Assembly (NCBI GenBank): GCA_963775085.1
Contig: CAVZHO010000002.1
Coordinates: 372,001 to 436,000 of the forward strand
Reading direction: 5' to 3'
Source of the DNA: JAAFIP01 sp963775085
Lineage (GTDB): Bacteria > Pseudomonadota > Gammaproteobacteria > Burkholderiales > Burkholderiaceae_C
DNA length: 64,000 nucleotides
How positions within the stretch are numbered: the first letter of the stretch is position 1; the number at the start of each line of letters is the position of its first letter. The position numbers were made by a program, and so were the translations under genes. This document shows positions 16,127 to 24,879 of this stretch, piece by piece. Below the pieces are notes generated by a model. It was not told the origin of the DNA, ran no database searches, and saw only the letters and a program-made list of their open reading frames with translations.

Positions 16127-19100
16127 ATGCATATTCCCAAAATCAGTTGTTTTGACCGCCCATTGATGCCTACTGTTTTCACTGTCCGTGTCTTGTGCTC
16201 GGGGCTGCTTTCCATCAGCCTGGCCGTGCACGCGCAAACACCCGGGCCTATTTTTGCCCCTGCGGCGACTACCAATGCGGGTGCAGTCCTGGGAATTCCC
16301 AGCGCACCAGCATCGGGCGGGCTAGGTGTGACCGGCGGGCAGGGTGCCATTGGCGGGCAAGGCGCTGCAGTGGTGCCCGGTATGCCCGGCTCTGGCAGCA
16401 ATGCGGTGCCGGGCAGTATTCTGCCGCAAGGCCCCGTCCAGTTGCGATCTGCGCCTACCTCAAACACGGCTCGGGATACGGCAGCGATGCCTGGCGCGGC
16501 TACAGACGCGCGAGCGAATCCCGTCGATGCAAAGGGTACCAGCAACGACGCAAAAGGCGGTCAGGCCGATGCCAAAAATACGTCCAACGAATCTAAAAAT
16601 GGGAAGGCTGATGGAAAAGCCGATGCCAAGGCGGGTGTAGATGATTCGCAGCAACCCGCTGCCGAGCAAGTGAAAGACGCAAGCGCAGATGAAGTCGAGT
16701 TTCAACGCTTTGTGCGTAGCGCGACCGGGCAGTCGCTAAAACTGTACGGCTATGAGCTCTTTGCAGGACCTGGCAGATTTGAATCGGTTCAAGCCGCTCC
16801 CGTGCCATCCGACTACATCCTTGGCCCCGGCGACGAGTTGGTCGTGCTCATCAGCGGCTTGACCGAATTCAATGAGCGCCTGACGATTGACCGGGATGGC
16901 CGTATTTTTGTGCCCCAGGTCGGCCCGGTCAACATGGCTGGCGTCGCACTCAAAGATGCAGAAAAGGTGTTGACGGCCCATATCAGCAAGACTTTTAGAA
17001 ATTTCAGAGTCAGCGTGACGATGGGGCGCCTGCGCAGTATTGAGGTGTTCGTCGTGGGGCAAGCGCGCAAGCCAGGCAAACATTTGGTCGGCAGTGTGTC
17101 TTCGCTGATCAACGCCTTGTTTGAGACCGGCGGGCCTAGTGCTAATGGCAGCCTGCGCGCCATCGAGCTACGGCGCGGAGGCAAAAAAATCGCCACTATC
17201 GACATGTATGCATTTTTGTCCAAGGGCGACAACACCGCTGACATGAAACTGCTGGCGGGCGATATTATCTTCATACCGCCTGCTGGTAGCCGAGCGGCGT
17301 TGCTGGGCACCATCAACGCGCCGGCCATTTACGAGCTGAAGTCCGGCGAGACAGTCAACAGCATCTTGAGCCTATCAGGTGGTTTGCCCACTCTTGCCGC
17401 CCCGCAAAAGGCGCAGCTAGAGCGCGTCGATGCCAACCGGGAGATTGCCCGGTATGTGGAGGACTTTGCGCTGGACCAAAAGGGGCTAGGCCTGGCCATC
17501 AAAGCTGGCGACATCATCACCGTTTTCCAGGTGAGCCCGCAAATTGCCAACGTAGTGACCCTGCAAGGCAACGTCGCCTCGCCGTTGCGCTATACCTTTA
17601 AGCCGGGTATGAAAGTCTCTGACCTCTTGGGTGATCGGCGTTTGTTGATACCGGGAAGTTACTGGCTGCAAATCAACCAAGGTGCCGCTGCGAGTAGTTT
17701 TTCTCGCCCCGAGGTAAATCTTGACTACGCCACCATTCAGCGTCTGGACCCCATCAAGTTGCGCACCATGGTCATTGCATTTGATCTGGCCAAAGCCATT
17801 GCGCAGGATAAAACAGAAAATCTGGATTTGCAAAGTGGCGATATAGTCACCGTCTACCGGCCAGGCGAGGACGGCCCAGAGACCGAGAACAGCATCACCG
17901 TGACGGGTGACGAGATCGGTGGCGCAAGGCGACTGGTATGGCGCGAAAACTTCACGGTCAAAGATTTCGCGGCGCGTATCTCCGAGCTGTTAACCGAGAC
18001 GCATCAGCTCAAAACCGCCAAATTCAAGGAAGCAGGGACCAGCCTGCACTCGTCCATCAACGTTAATTTTGACTACGCCACCATCCATCGGCGTGACCCC
18101 ATCACGTTAAAGTCAACCTTGTTGGCTTTCAATCTGGGTAAAGCACTCGCGGGTGACGCTGTCGAAGCCTTGCCGCTGCGCAGTCGCGATTTAATTACGA
18201 TTTACCACCCTAGTGAGGCCGGCCTTGATACAGAAAACAGCATCACCATTGCCGGCGAGGTGATTGGCGGCACCCGCCGATTTGTCTGGCGCCCCGGTTT
18301 TACCATTAAAGATGTAATTCCTACGCCGCAATGGCTGATTGACAACTACAGCTATTGGCAACGCCCGAGTGGCAAAAACCTGCGCAATGACATCAACTGG
18401 GACTATGCCCAGGTGATCCGCCGCGTGCCTGCAACGCTCACCACCAAAGCCGTGACCTTCAATCTGGGCAAGGCTGTCATGGGCGGTAGCGCTACCGACA
18501 ATATAGCGTTAGAGCCCGGCGATCAAATTGCCCTGTTTACCACATCCCAGCTGGCCGTCCCGGTAGAAAAGCGCACGCGGATCGTTACGGTCTCGGGCGA
18601 GGTAAAGATCCCCGGCCAGTACCAGGTGGCACCCGGCGAAACCATGGCGGCCACCATCGAGAAAGCCGGTGGCCTCACGCAGCAGTCCTATCTGTTTGGC
18701 GTCGAGTTTAAAAGAGAGTCGATTCGCGCTACGCAGCAAGAAAACCTGGACCGGTTGACGAATAAGATCGAAACCCAGATCCTGTCAGAGTCACAGGCGC
18801 GTCTGCAAAACATTACCAACAAGGAGCAAAGCGAGACGGTTGCCGCCAGCCTGCGCGCCGATCAAATTCGCATCGAGAATATGAAAAAACTGCGTGCCAC
18901 AGGGCGTGTGGCCCTGCACCTGCAAGCTGACGCCCCAGTTTTGCCCACTGTACTGCTGGAGGACGGTGATGTCATCCATGTGCCTAACGTGCCCACCTTT
19001 GTGGGAGTGTTTGGCGCGGTACTCAACGAAAACGCCATTCTGTGGCGGCCCGATTTGAGTATTGGTGATGCCGTGGCGGTCGCCGGCCTGACCACCTATG

Positions 19101-19348
19101 CCGACGAGTCTGCTGCATTTGTGCTGCGCGCCGATGGCACGGTATTGCAGGGCAGCACCCGACGTAGAGGCTGGGGACTCAGTGGTTGGTCGTCCAGCAA
19201 TTTGATGCCCGGCGACACCGTGGTGATCCCAGAAAAGCCCGATCGTGAATCCACCTACACAGCGATCATGCGCGGCCTAAAGGATTGGACTGCCATTTTT
19301 TATCAGTTTGGTTTAGGCGCTGCCGCTGTCAAAACCTTGCGAAACTGA
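16127..19348 (+). CDS. Large SLBB polysaccharide-export protein (Wza/WbfF-like)
   Basis: 1073 residues. A signal peptide ends near AVHAQ (residue ~36). A Gly/Ala/Pro then Lys/Asn/Asp-rich low-complexity stretch runs to ~180. The polysaccharide-export domain follows (SDYILGPGDELVVLISG, GRIFVPQVGPVNMAG) at about 225-315. Successive SLBB units come next, including three copies of an ~113-residue unit marked by DYATIQRLDP (near 530), DYATIHRRDP (near 646) and DYAQVIRRVP (near 756). It ends in DWTAIFYQFGLGAAAVKTL. Such proteins form the outer-membrane/periplasmic channel for exopolysaccharide. It stands alone, 5 kb before the main locus, and has a truncated paralogue at 26009-27196. Confidence 0.88.
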   Translation: MHIPKISCFDRPLMPTVFTVRVLCSGLLSISLAVHAQTPGPIFAPAATTNAGAVLGIPSAPASGGLGVTGGQGAIGGQGAAVVPGMPGSGSNAVPGSILPQGPVQLRSAPTSNTARDTAAMPGAATDARANPVDAKGTSNDAKGGQADAKNTSNESKNGKADGKADAKAGVDDSQQPAAEQVKDASADEVEFQRFVRSATGQSLKLYGYELFAGPGRFESVQAAPVPSDYILGPGDELVVLISGLTEFNERLTIDRDGRIFVPQVGPVNMAGVALKDAEKVLTAHISKTFRNFRVSVTMGRLRSIEVFVVGQARKPGKHLVGSVSSLINALFETGGPSANGSLRAIELRRGGKKIATIDMYAFLSKGDNTADMKLLAGDIIFIPPAGSRAALLGTINAPAIYELKSGETVNSILSLSGGLPTLAAPQKAQLERVDANREIARYVEDFALDQKGLGLAIKAGDIITVFQVSPQIANVVTLQGNVASPLRYTFKPGMKVSDLLGDRRLLIPGSYWLQINQGAAASSFSRPEVNLDYATIQRLDPIKLRTMVIAFDLAKAIAQDKTENLDLQSGDIVTVYRPGEDGPETENSITVTGDEIGGARRLVWRENFTVKDFAARISELLTETHQLKTAKFKEAGTSLHSSINVNFDYATIHRRDPITLKSTLLAFNLGKALAGDAVEALPLRSRDLITIYHPSEAGLDTENSITIAGEVIGGTRRFVWRPGFTIKDVIPTPQWLIDNYSYWQRPSGKNLRNDINWDYAQVIRRVPATLTTKAVTFNLGKAVMGGSATDNIALEPGDQIALFTTSQLAVPVEKRTRIVTVSGEVKIPGQYQVAPGETMAATIEKAGGLTQQSYLFGVEFKRESIRATQQENLDRLTNKIETQILSESQARLQNITNKEQSETVAASLRADQIRIENMKKLRATGRVALHLQADAPVLPTVLLEDGDVIHVPNVPTFVGVFGAVLNENAILWRPDLSIGDAVAVAGLTTYADESAAFVLRADGTVLQGSTRRRGWGLSGWSSSNLMPGDTVVIPEKPDRESTYTAIMRGLKDWTAIFYQFGLGAAAVKTLRN

Positions 19349-19379
19349 CCGCGCAGCCGCCCTGCCAGCCGGGCGTAAT

Positions 19380-20174
19380 TTATGCGACAGGCGGTGGGAT
19401 GCCTGTCGCAGCCTCATGCACAAAACTATCACGAAATGTGTAATAAAAAGAGCTAAAAAACATCGCAGCCATCGTCAGTGCCAAGCCCACCATGATCGCC
19501 GCTGCCGCCTCGGCCATGCCCAGCAGGGTAAAAATAGTCACTATCACCAGGCTGCTCAGGGCAAACACCAGCGCCCAGGCCATGCCATACAAACAGTAAG
19601 CGCCGATATTGCGCAGGCAGGCGATCAGGCTAAAAAACAGCGCCTTGGTGGGCGGCACGCCATACCAATGAACCAGCGCAGGCGCATGCCAAAACAGCAG
19701 CGACAAGGGGATGTACAGCGCCAGCGCCACCTGCGCCGCGGCCTGCGTGTTGCCCGCCTGCAAAACCTCTTTGTTGATTTTGCCGCCCAGCAGGTAGAGG
19801 CGGGCAAACTGCCCGTCATCGATCAACAGCGTGATCCCCATGATGGCCATAATTCCCAGCGCATACAACGCGCCCAGCACCAGCATGCCCTGCCTGGTCG
19901 GTTTGCCCGATCGAAAAGCCGCCAGCAACACGATGGGCATCGGAAACTTGCCGCCCTGGGCCTGCTGGGTGGCCAGCATCAGGCCCAGCGTAGCCGCGGG
20001 CAACAAAGCCAGTGCCAGCACAGTGCCGAGCCAGGGCAGCACCGAGGCCAGCGAGACGGCCGCCATGAACATAAAAAACAAGCCCCCCATGGCCAACGGT
20101 TGTTTAAAAAAGGTTTGCATCCCCAGCTTGACCCAGGCGATGCCAGTACTGGCAGGAACGATGTTAAGTTTCAC
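19380..20174 (-). CDS. BPSS1780-family membrane protein, copy B
   Basis: 264 residues, about six membrane segments and the same start (MKLNIVPASTGI) as copy A at 14020-14817. It keeps the original context next to complete thrB: the thrB stop is 9 bases upstream, so the two are probably cotranscribed. Function is unknown. The last codons (TGIPPPVA) lie inside a perfect inverted repeat that may serve as the terminator of the convergent SLBB gene. Confidence 0.86.
   Translation of the reverse strand: MKLNIVPASTGIAWVKLGMQTFFKQPLAMGGLFFMFMAAVSLASVLPWLGTVLALALLPAATLGLMLATQQAQGGKFPMPIVLLAAFRSGKPTRQGMLVLGALYALGIMAIMGITLLIDDGQFARLYLLGGKINKEVLQAGNTQAAAQVALALYIPLSLLFWHAPALVHWYGVPPTKALFFSLIACLRNIGAYCLYGMAWALVFALSSLVIVTIFTLLGMAEAAAAIMVGLALTMAAMFFSSFYYTFRDSFVHEAATGIPPPVA
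19383..19410. terminator. Inverted repeat overlapping the BPSS1780-B 3' end
   Basis: TGCGACAGGC, an 8-base loop, then GCCTGTCGCA: perfect 10-base arms located 35 bases after the SLBB stop. There is no long T-tract, so it may be a weak or Rho-assisted terminator. It is coding on the minus strand. Confidence 0.5.
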
Positions 20175-20183
20175 AGTGAGGGG

Positions 20184-21128
20184 CTAGTTGAAGTTGGCAA
20201 TGCGTGCGCGCAGCACACGCTCAAAATGGGTCGGGTCATGGGCGGTGAGCATGGCCGCATCGCGTGGCAGGTGCAAGTCCCACAGGCGCGAGAGCCAAAA
20301 GCGCAGGGCTCCTGCGCGCAGCAGGGCGGGCAATAGCTGCCGCTCGGCCTTGGCCAGCGGGCGCGCGGCGTGATAGGCCTGCACCATGGCGGCCTCGCGC
20401 CTCGCATCGTGTTGCCCGGTCTTCAGGTCAATGCACCAGTCATTCAGGCTCACAGCCAAATCAAACAGCCAGGTATCGACACCAGCAAAATAAAAATCAA
20501 AAAAGCCGGTGAGGGTGTCGCCTTCAAACAGTACGTTGTCGCGGAACAAATCGGCATGCACCACGCCGCGCGGCAGGGCCGCGTAGGCGCTGCTGGCGTG
20601 GATGTGGTTTTGGTAGGCCAGCTCGCTTTGGATCAGCGCCGCCTGGTTGGGCGTAAGAAAGGGCAGCACGATGGGCACGGTGGCGTTCCACCAGGGCAGG
20701 GCGCGCAGATTGGGCTGGTTACGGGCAAAGTCCCGGCCAGCAAGGTGCATGCGTGCCAGCATCTCGCCCACCGCTGCGCAGTGGCCGGCGCCGGGCTGCA
20801 ACTGGCTTTTGCCTTGCAGCTTGTTCACCACGGCGGCTGGTTTGCCCAACACGGTCAGCAAAATGTCGCCGCTTTTGTTGGCCTGTGGGTCGGGCACGGG
20901 GATGCCGCGCTGCGCCAGGTGCTTCATCAGGTGCAAATAAAACGGCAGTTGCTCGGCGGTCAGGCGCTCAAACAGCGTCAGCACGTAGTCGCCCATGTCG
21001 CTGCTGGCGAAGTAGTTGGTGTTTTCAATGCCGCCTTCGCAGCCTTTGAGGCTGGAGAGCTGGCCCAGCTGCAGGTCGCTGAAAAGCTGGGCAACGGTGT
21101 CAAACGGGACTTCGGTATATACGGCCAT
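20184..21128 (-). CDS. thrB: Homoserine kinase ThrB (choline-kinase-like type)
   Basis: Phosphorylates L-homoserine with ATP in threonine synthesis. The 314-residue protein belongs to the protein-kinase-like type common in proteobacteria, not the GHMP type. It shows 'AVYTEVPFDTVAQLFSDLQLG', the ATP-lobe 'LSSLKGCEGGIENTNYF', the catalytic HADLFRDN (Brenner-type HxDxxxxN) and the Mg-binding FDFYFAGVD. The ATG at 21128 gives the typical start MAVYTEV; longer upstream frames run into the polA promoter. It is divergent from polA, with 84 bases between starts. A truncated near-identical duplicate lies at 14827-15642. Confidence 0.93.
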   Translation of the reverse strand: MAVYTEVPFDTVAQLFSDLQLGQLSSLKGCEGGIENTNYFASSDMGDYVLTLFERLTAEQLPFYLHLMKHLAQRGIPVPDPQANKSGDILLTVLGKPAAVVNKLQGKSQLQPGAGHCAAVGEMLARMHLAGRDFARNQPNLRALPWWNATVPIVLPFLTPNQAALIQSELAYQNHIHASSAYAALPRGVVHADLFRDNVLFEGDTLTGFFDFYFAGVDTWLFDLAVSLNDWCIDLKTGQHDARREAAMVQAYHAARPLAKAERQLLPALLRAGALRFWLSRLWDLHLPRDAAMLTAHDPTHFERVLRARIANFN

Positions 21129-21212
21129 GAAGGATTGGATAAATGGGGCCTGGCCAGACAAGTTCAGGCCAGGGGTGCCCGATTGTAGAAGGCTTGGGCG
21201 ACAATCGGAGCC

Positions 21213-24053
21213 ATGACCGATCCATCCCCCCCCGTTTCTGAGCCCCAAGACCCCGACCGCCGCCTGCTGCTGGTTGACGGCTCCAGCTATCTGTACCGCG
21301 CATTTTTTGCCGGCGGCGATAGCATGAGTGCCACGCTACCCGATGGGACGGTACAAAAGACGGGTGCGATTCGCATCATGATCAACATGATGGCCCTGCT
21401 CAAAAAGCAATACCCCGCCAAGTTTGCTGCCTGCGTGTTCGATGCCAGTGGCCCGACTTTTCGGGACGCGCTCTACCCCGAGTACAAAGCCCACCGCTCG
21501 CCCATGCCCCCCGACCTGCGCAGCCAGATCGAGCCGATCCACGAGGTGATGCGCCTGCTGGGCTGGCCCGTGCTCACAGTGCCCGGTGTAGAAGCCGACG
21601 ATGTGCTGGGCACCTTGGCACGCATGGGGGCCGAAGAAGGCATGGAAGTCATTATTTCCAGTGGCGACAAAGACCTGGCCCAACTGGTGAACGAACACAT
21701 CACCATCATCGACACCATGAGTGGCAAGCGGCGTGATGTGGCGGGCGTGACGGCCGAGTTTGGCGTATCGCCATCGCAGATGCTGGACTACCAGTGCCTG
21801 GTGGGCGACACCATCGACAACGTGCCCGGCGTGCCCAAGGTAGGCCCCAAGACCGCCGCCAAATGGCTGGCCGAGTATGGGTCGCTGGAAAATCTGGTGG
21901 CGCATGCGGCTGACATCAAAGGCGCAGTGGGTGAGAACCTGCGGGGTGCGCTGGACTGGCTACCTAAAGGCCGCGAGCTGCTGACCATCAAGACCGACTG
22001 CGATTTGTCAGAATATATGGACGGCGTAGTTGCTATACAAAAAGTAGCAGCTAATGTCCAGGATACACCGACTTTGAGGGATTTTTATGCCAAATATGGC
22101 TTTAAAGGCTTGGCCAGCAGCCTGGGCGGGCCAGCCGCAGACGCAGCGCCTGCCAAGAGCGCTCGAACCGCCAGCAAGCAAGCGCCAGGAGCACCGGGAC
22201 TGTTTGATGACCCTTCTGAACCGGCAGTCCCGAGCGCCTCACAAGCCAGTACCAAAGCCTATGACACCCTCCTGACCTGGGAGGCCTTTGATGCCTGGTT
22301 TGCCAAAATCGAAGCCGCCAAACTGACGGCGGTGGACACCGAAACCACCTCGCTGGACGAGATGCAGGCACAGATCGTCGGTATCAGTTTCAGCGTAGTG
22401 CCCGGCGAGGCGGCCTACATCCCGCTGGCCCACACCGGCCCGGACGCGCCCAGACAACTGCCAATGGCAGAGGTACTGGCCAAGCTCAAACCCTGGCTGG
22501 AAGATGCCAGCAAACCCAAGCTGGGCCAGCACATCAAATACGACCGCCATGTGTTTGCCAACCATGGCATCGAAGTACACGGCTATGTGCACGACACTAT
22601 GCTGCAAAGCTATGTGCTGGAGGTGCACAAGCCCCACGGCCTCGCTAGCCTGGCCGAGCGCCACCTGGGCCGCACCGGCATCAGCTACGAAGACCTGTGC
22701 GGCAAGGGCGCGCACCAAATTGGCTTTGCCCAGGTCGATGTGGCCAAAGCGGCCGAGTATTCCTGTGAAGACTCGGATCAGACGCTGGACGTGCATTTAG
22801 CCCTGTGGCCACGCCTGCAGGCCGAGCCTAAGCTACTCAGTGTGTACCAGTTGGAGATCGCCAGCAGCGAAACCCTGTACCGCATCGAGCGCAACGGTGT
22901 GCTGATCGACGCCCCCATGCTGGCCCAGCAGAGCCACGAGCTGGGGACACGCATCATGGCACTGGAGCGCGAGGCGCATGAGTTGGCCGGTCAGCCGTTT
23001 AACTTGTCCAGCCCCAAGCAGATTGGCGAAATATTTTTCACCAAGCTGGGCCTGCCCGTCATCAAAAAAACTGCTACCGGCGCGCCCAGTACCGACGAGG
23101 AGGTGCTGGAAAAACTGGCCGAAGACTTTCCCTTGCCTGCCAAAATCCTAGAGCACCGGGGCCTGTCCAAACTCAAGGGCACCTACACCGACAAGCTCGC
23201 CCAGCTAGCCCACCCCCGCACGGGCAGGGTGCATACCCACTACGCACAGGCTGTAGCCGTTACCGGACGGCTGAGCAGCAACGATCCTAACCTGCAAAAC
23301 ATCCCCATCCGTACCCCCGAAGGCCGCCGCATCCGCGAGGCCTTCGTCGCTCCTCCCGGCTGCGTCATTGCGAGCGCCGATTACTCGCAGATAGAGCTGC
23401 GCATCATGGCCCACATCAGCGGGGACGAAGCCTTACTCAGCGCCTTTACCCAAGGCCTGGACGTGCACCGCGCCACTGCAGCCGAGGTGTTTGGCGTGCC
23501 CGTCGATCAAGTCAGCAGCGAGCAACGAAGATACGCCAAAGTCATCAACTTTGGCCTGATCTACGGCATGAGCGCCTACGGCTTGGCGCGTAACCTGGGG
23601 ATAGATAACACCGCCGCCAAAAACTACATCGACCGTTACTTCCAGCGCTATCCCGGTGTCAAGCGCTACATGGATGAAACGCGCCAGTCCGCCAAAGCCA
23701 AAGACTATGTAGAAACCGTCATGGGTCGGCGACTGTACCTGCCTGAGATCAACAGCCCCAATGGTCCGCGCCGCGCCGGTGCCGAACGGGCAGCCATTAA
23801 CGCGCCCATGCAGGGTACTGCTGCCGACCTCATCAAACTGAGCATGAACGAAGTGCAGCGCGTGCTGGATGCTAAGCAGCGCGGCATTAAAATGATCATG
23901 CAGGTACATGATGAACTGGTGTTTGAAGTGCCGTTGAGAGAGGTGGATTGGTTACAGATAGAAATCCCCCGCATCATGGCAGGCGTGGCGCAGCTTAAAG
24001 TGCCTTTGCTGGCCGAAGTGGGGGTGGGGGAGAATTGGGATAAAGCCCATTGA
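21213..24053 (+). CDS. polA: DNA polymerase I
   Basis: 946 residues with three domains. The N-terminal 5'-3' exonuclease has LLLVDGSSYLYRAFFA, VEADDVLGTLA and QCLVGDTIDNVPGVPKVGPKTA. The 3'-5' proofreading exonuclease has an intact first motif VDTETTSL and later YSCEDSD. The polymerase domain has motif A SADYSQIELRIMAH, motif B RRYAKVINFGLIYG and motif C MQVHDELVFEV. It removes RNA primers and fills repair gaps. A stretch near residues 270-290 (VVAIQKVAANVQDTPTL) is encoded by sequence vaguely like the interspersed repeat. It is divergent from thrB. Confidence 0.97.
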   Translation: MTDPSPPVSEPQDPDRRLLLVDGSSYLYRAFFAGGDSMSATLPDGTVQKTGAIRIMINMMALLKKQYPAKFAACVFDASGPTFRDALYPEYKAHRSPMPPDLRSQIEPIHEVMRLLGWPVLTVPGVEADDVLGTLARMGAEEGMEVIISSGDKDLAQLVNEHITIIDTMSGKRRDVAGVTAEFGVSPSQMLDYQCLVGDTIDNVPGVPKVGPKTAAKWLAEYGSLENLVAHAADIKGAVGENLRGALDWLPKGRELLTIKTDCDLSEYMDGVVAIQKVAANVQDTPTLRDFYAKYGFKGLASSLGGPAADAAPAKSARTASKQAPGAPGLFDDPSEPAVPSASQASTKAYDTLLTWEAFDAWFAKIEAAKLTAVDTETTSLDEMQAQIVGISFSVVPGEAAYIPLAHTGPDAPRQLPMAEVLAKLKPWLEDASKPKLGQHIKYDRHVFANHGIEVHGYVHDTMLQSYVLEVHKPHGLASLAERHLGRTGISYEDLCGKGAHQIGFAQVDVAKAAEYSCEDSDQTLDVHLALWPRLQAEPKLLSVYQLEIASSETLYRIERNGVLIDAPMLAQQSHELGTRIMALEREAHELAGQPFNLSSPKQIGEIFFTKLGLPVIKKTATGAPSTDEEVLEKLAEDFPLPAKILEHRGLSKLKGTYTDKLAQLAHPRTGRVHTHYAQAVAVTGRLSSNDPNLQNIPIRTPEGRRIREAFVAPPGCVIASADYSQIELRIMAHISGDEALLSAFTQGLDVHRATAAEVFGVPVDQVSSEQRRYAKVINFGLIYGMSAYGLARNLGIDNTAAKNYIDRYFQRYPGVKRYMDETRQSAKAKDYVETVMGRRLYLPEINSPNGPRRAGAERAAINAPMQGTAADLIKLSMNEVQRVLDAKQRGIKMIMQVHDELVFEVPLREVDWLQIEIPRIMAGVAQLKVPLLAEVGVGENWDKAH

Positions 24054-24157
24054 TATTTGGGCTGATTTGGGTTTAAAGTCGGTACATATCAGGCGTAAGC
24101 ATCAGGGTGGTTGCGTCGTTGTGACAAGAGCCAACATAGGCTCAAATCGGAAAAGTA

Positions 24158-24739
24158 ATGGAACAGATTATTCAACTCGAAGTAGGCACGCAGGTGATGC
24201 TGCCAGCCGATGCCCCGCCAGAATCCCCCTGGTTTTTGGTCTATACCAAGCCGCGCCAAGAGCTGGTGGCACAGCTCAATCTACAGCAGCAGGCCTACCA
24301 GACGTACCTGCCTTTGTTCAAAACGCTGAAAAAATCCGGCACCGGCACCGGCACCGCTGCCGATAAGGAGGTGGTTTTTGAGCCGATGTTTCCCCGCTAC
24401 GTTTTTTTCAGACCGCCCAATATCCGTCAGTCTGTTGCAGCAGCGCGCTCGACCCGTGGTGTAAACTCCATCGTCTCCTTCGGGTTCGAGATGGCAATGG
24501 TTCCTGCGCAAACGCTGCAAACCATCTGCATATTTGAAAAACAACGGAACGAAACCGATATCAAGTCCATCAACCCATTCCAGTCTGGCGACAAGGTACG
24601 TTTGGTGGGCGGTAGTCTTCAGTCACTAGAAGGCTTGGTGCACTCAGTTTCTGCGCAACGGGTTAAGTTGCTGCTAGAAATACTGGGGCGCGAGAAATTG
24701 GTTAGTGTTGAGCATCACCAGATCGAACTGGTTGGATAG
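24158..24739 (+). CDS. NusG/RfaH-like specialised antiterminator
   Basis: 193 residues. The NusG N-terminal domain is visible as SPWFLVYTKPRQELVAQLNL, 'YLPLFKTL' and FPRYVFFRPPN. A KOW domain follows (FQSGDKVRLVGGSLQSLEGLVHSV, RVKLLLEILG). Operon-specific NusG paralogues (RfaH, LoaP and others) join RNA polymerase near a leader element and suppress termination through long polysaccharide operons. Position supports this: it is the first gene before a ~20 kb polysaccharide locus, and an ops-like sequence lies in its 3' flank. It is not the housekeeping NusG, which lies elsewhere with secE and rpl genes. Confidence 0.88.
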   Translation: MEQIIQLEVGTQVMLPADAPPESPWFLVYTKPRQELVAQLNLQQQAYQTYLPLFKTLKKSGTGTGTAADKEVVFEPMFPRYVFFRPPNIRQSVAAARSTRGVNSIVSFGFEMAMVPAQTLQTICIFEKQRNETDIKSINPFQSGDKVRLVGGSLQSLEGLVHSVSAQRVKLLLEILGREKLVSVEHHQIELVG

Positions 24740-24792
24740 TAGTTATTTGTTGTTTTGCAACAGCGTGTATAGGTCGAAAGTCCCTAAACACT

Positions 24793-24805
24793 GCGGTAGC
24801 CTGCG
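24793..24805 (+). promoter_or_regulatory. ops-like RfaH recruitment element
   Basis: GCGGTAGCCTGCG preceded by T matches the E. coli ops consensus GGCGGTAGYNT at 10 of 11 positions. It lies in the 140-base untranslated gap between the RfaH-like gene and the WecA-like gene, the expected place for such an element. Matches of 10-11 of 11 also occur inside genes (6977, 18484, 24608), so position is what makes this one notable. Confidence 0.45.
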
Positions 24806-24879
24806 TAACATCATATGAAAGCTGACGACATAGCCTGGTTTCAGGTTATCTTTGCGCTTTATTACTTAGTACGTTTCTC

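Noticed and set aside
22032..22079. Interspersed repeat copy within polA
   Set aside because: Only scattered blocks match (GCTA, TAGC, CCAGG), and the protein at this place aligns with normal PolA sequence without an insertion.
6977..24618. Other ops-like matches (about 6977, 18484, 24608)
   Set aside because: They lie inside coding sequence of genes with no leader role, and GC-rich codons for Gly-Gly-Ser produce such matches by chance.
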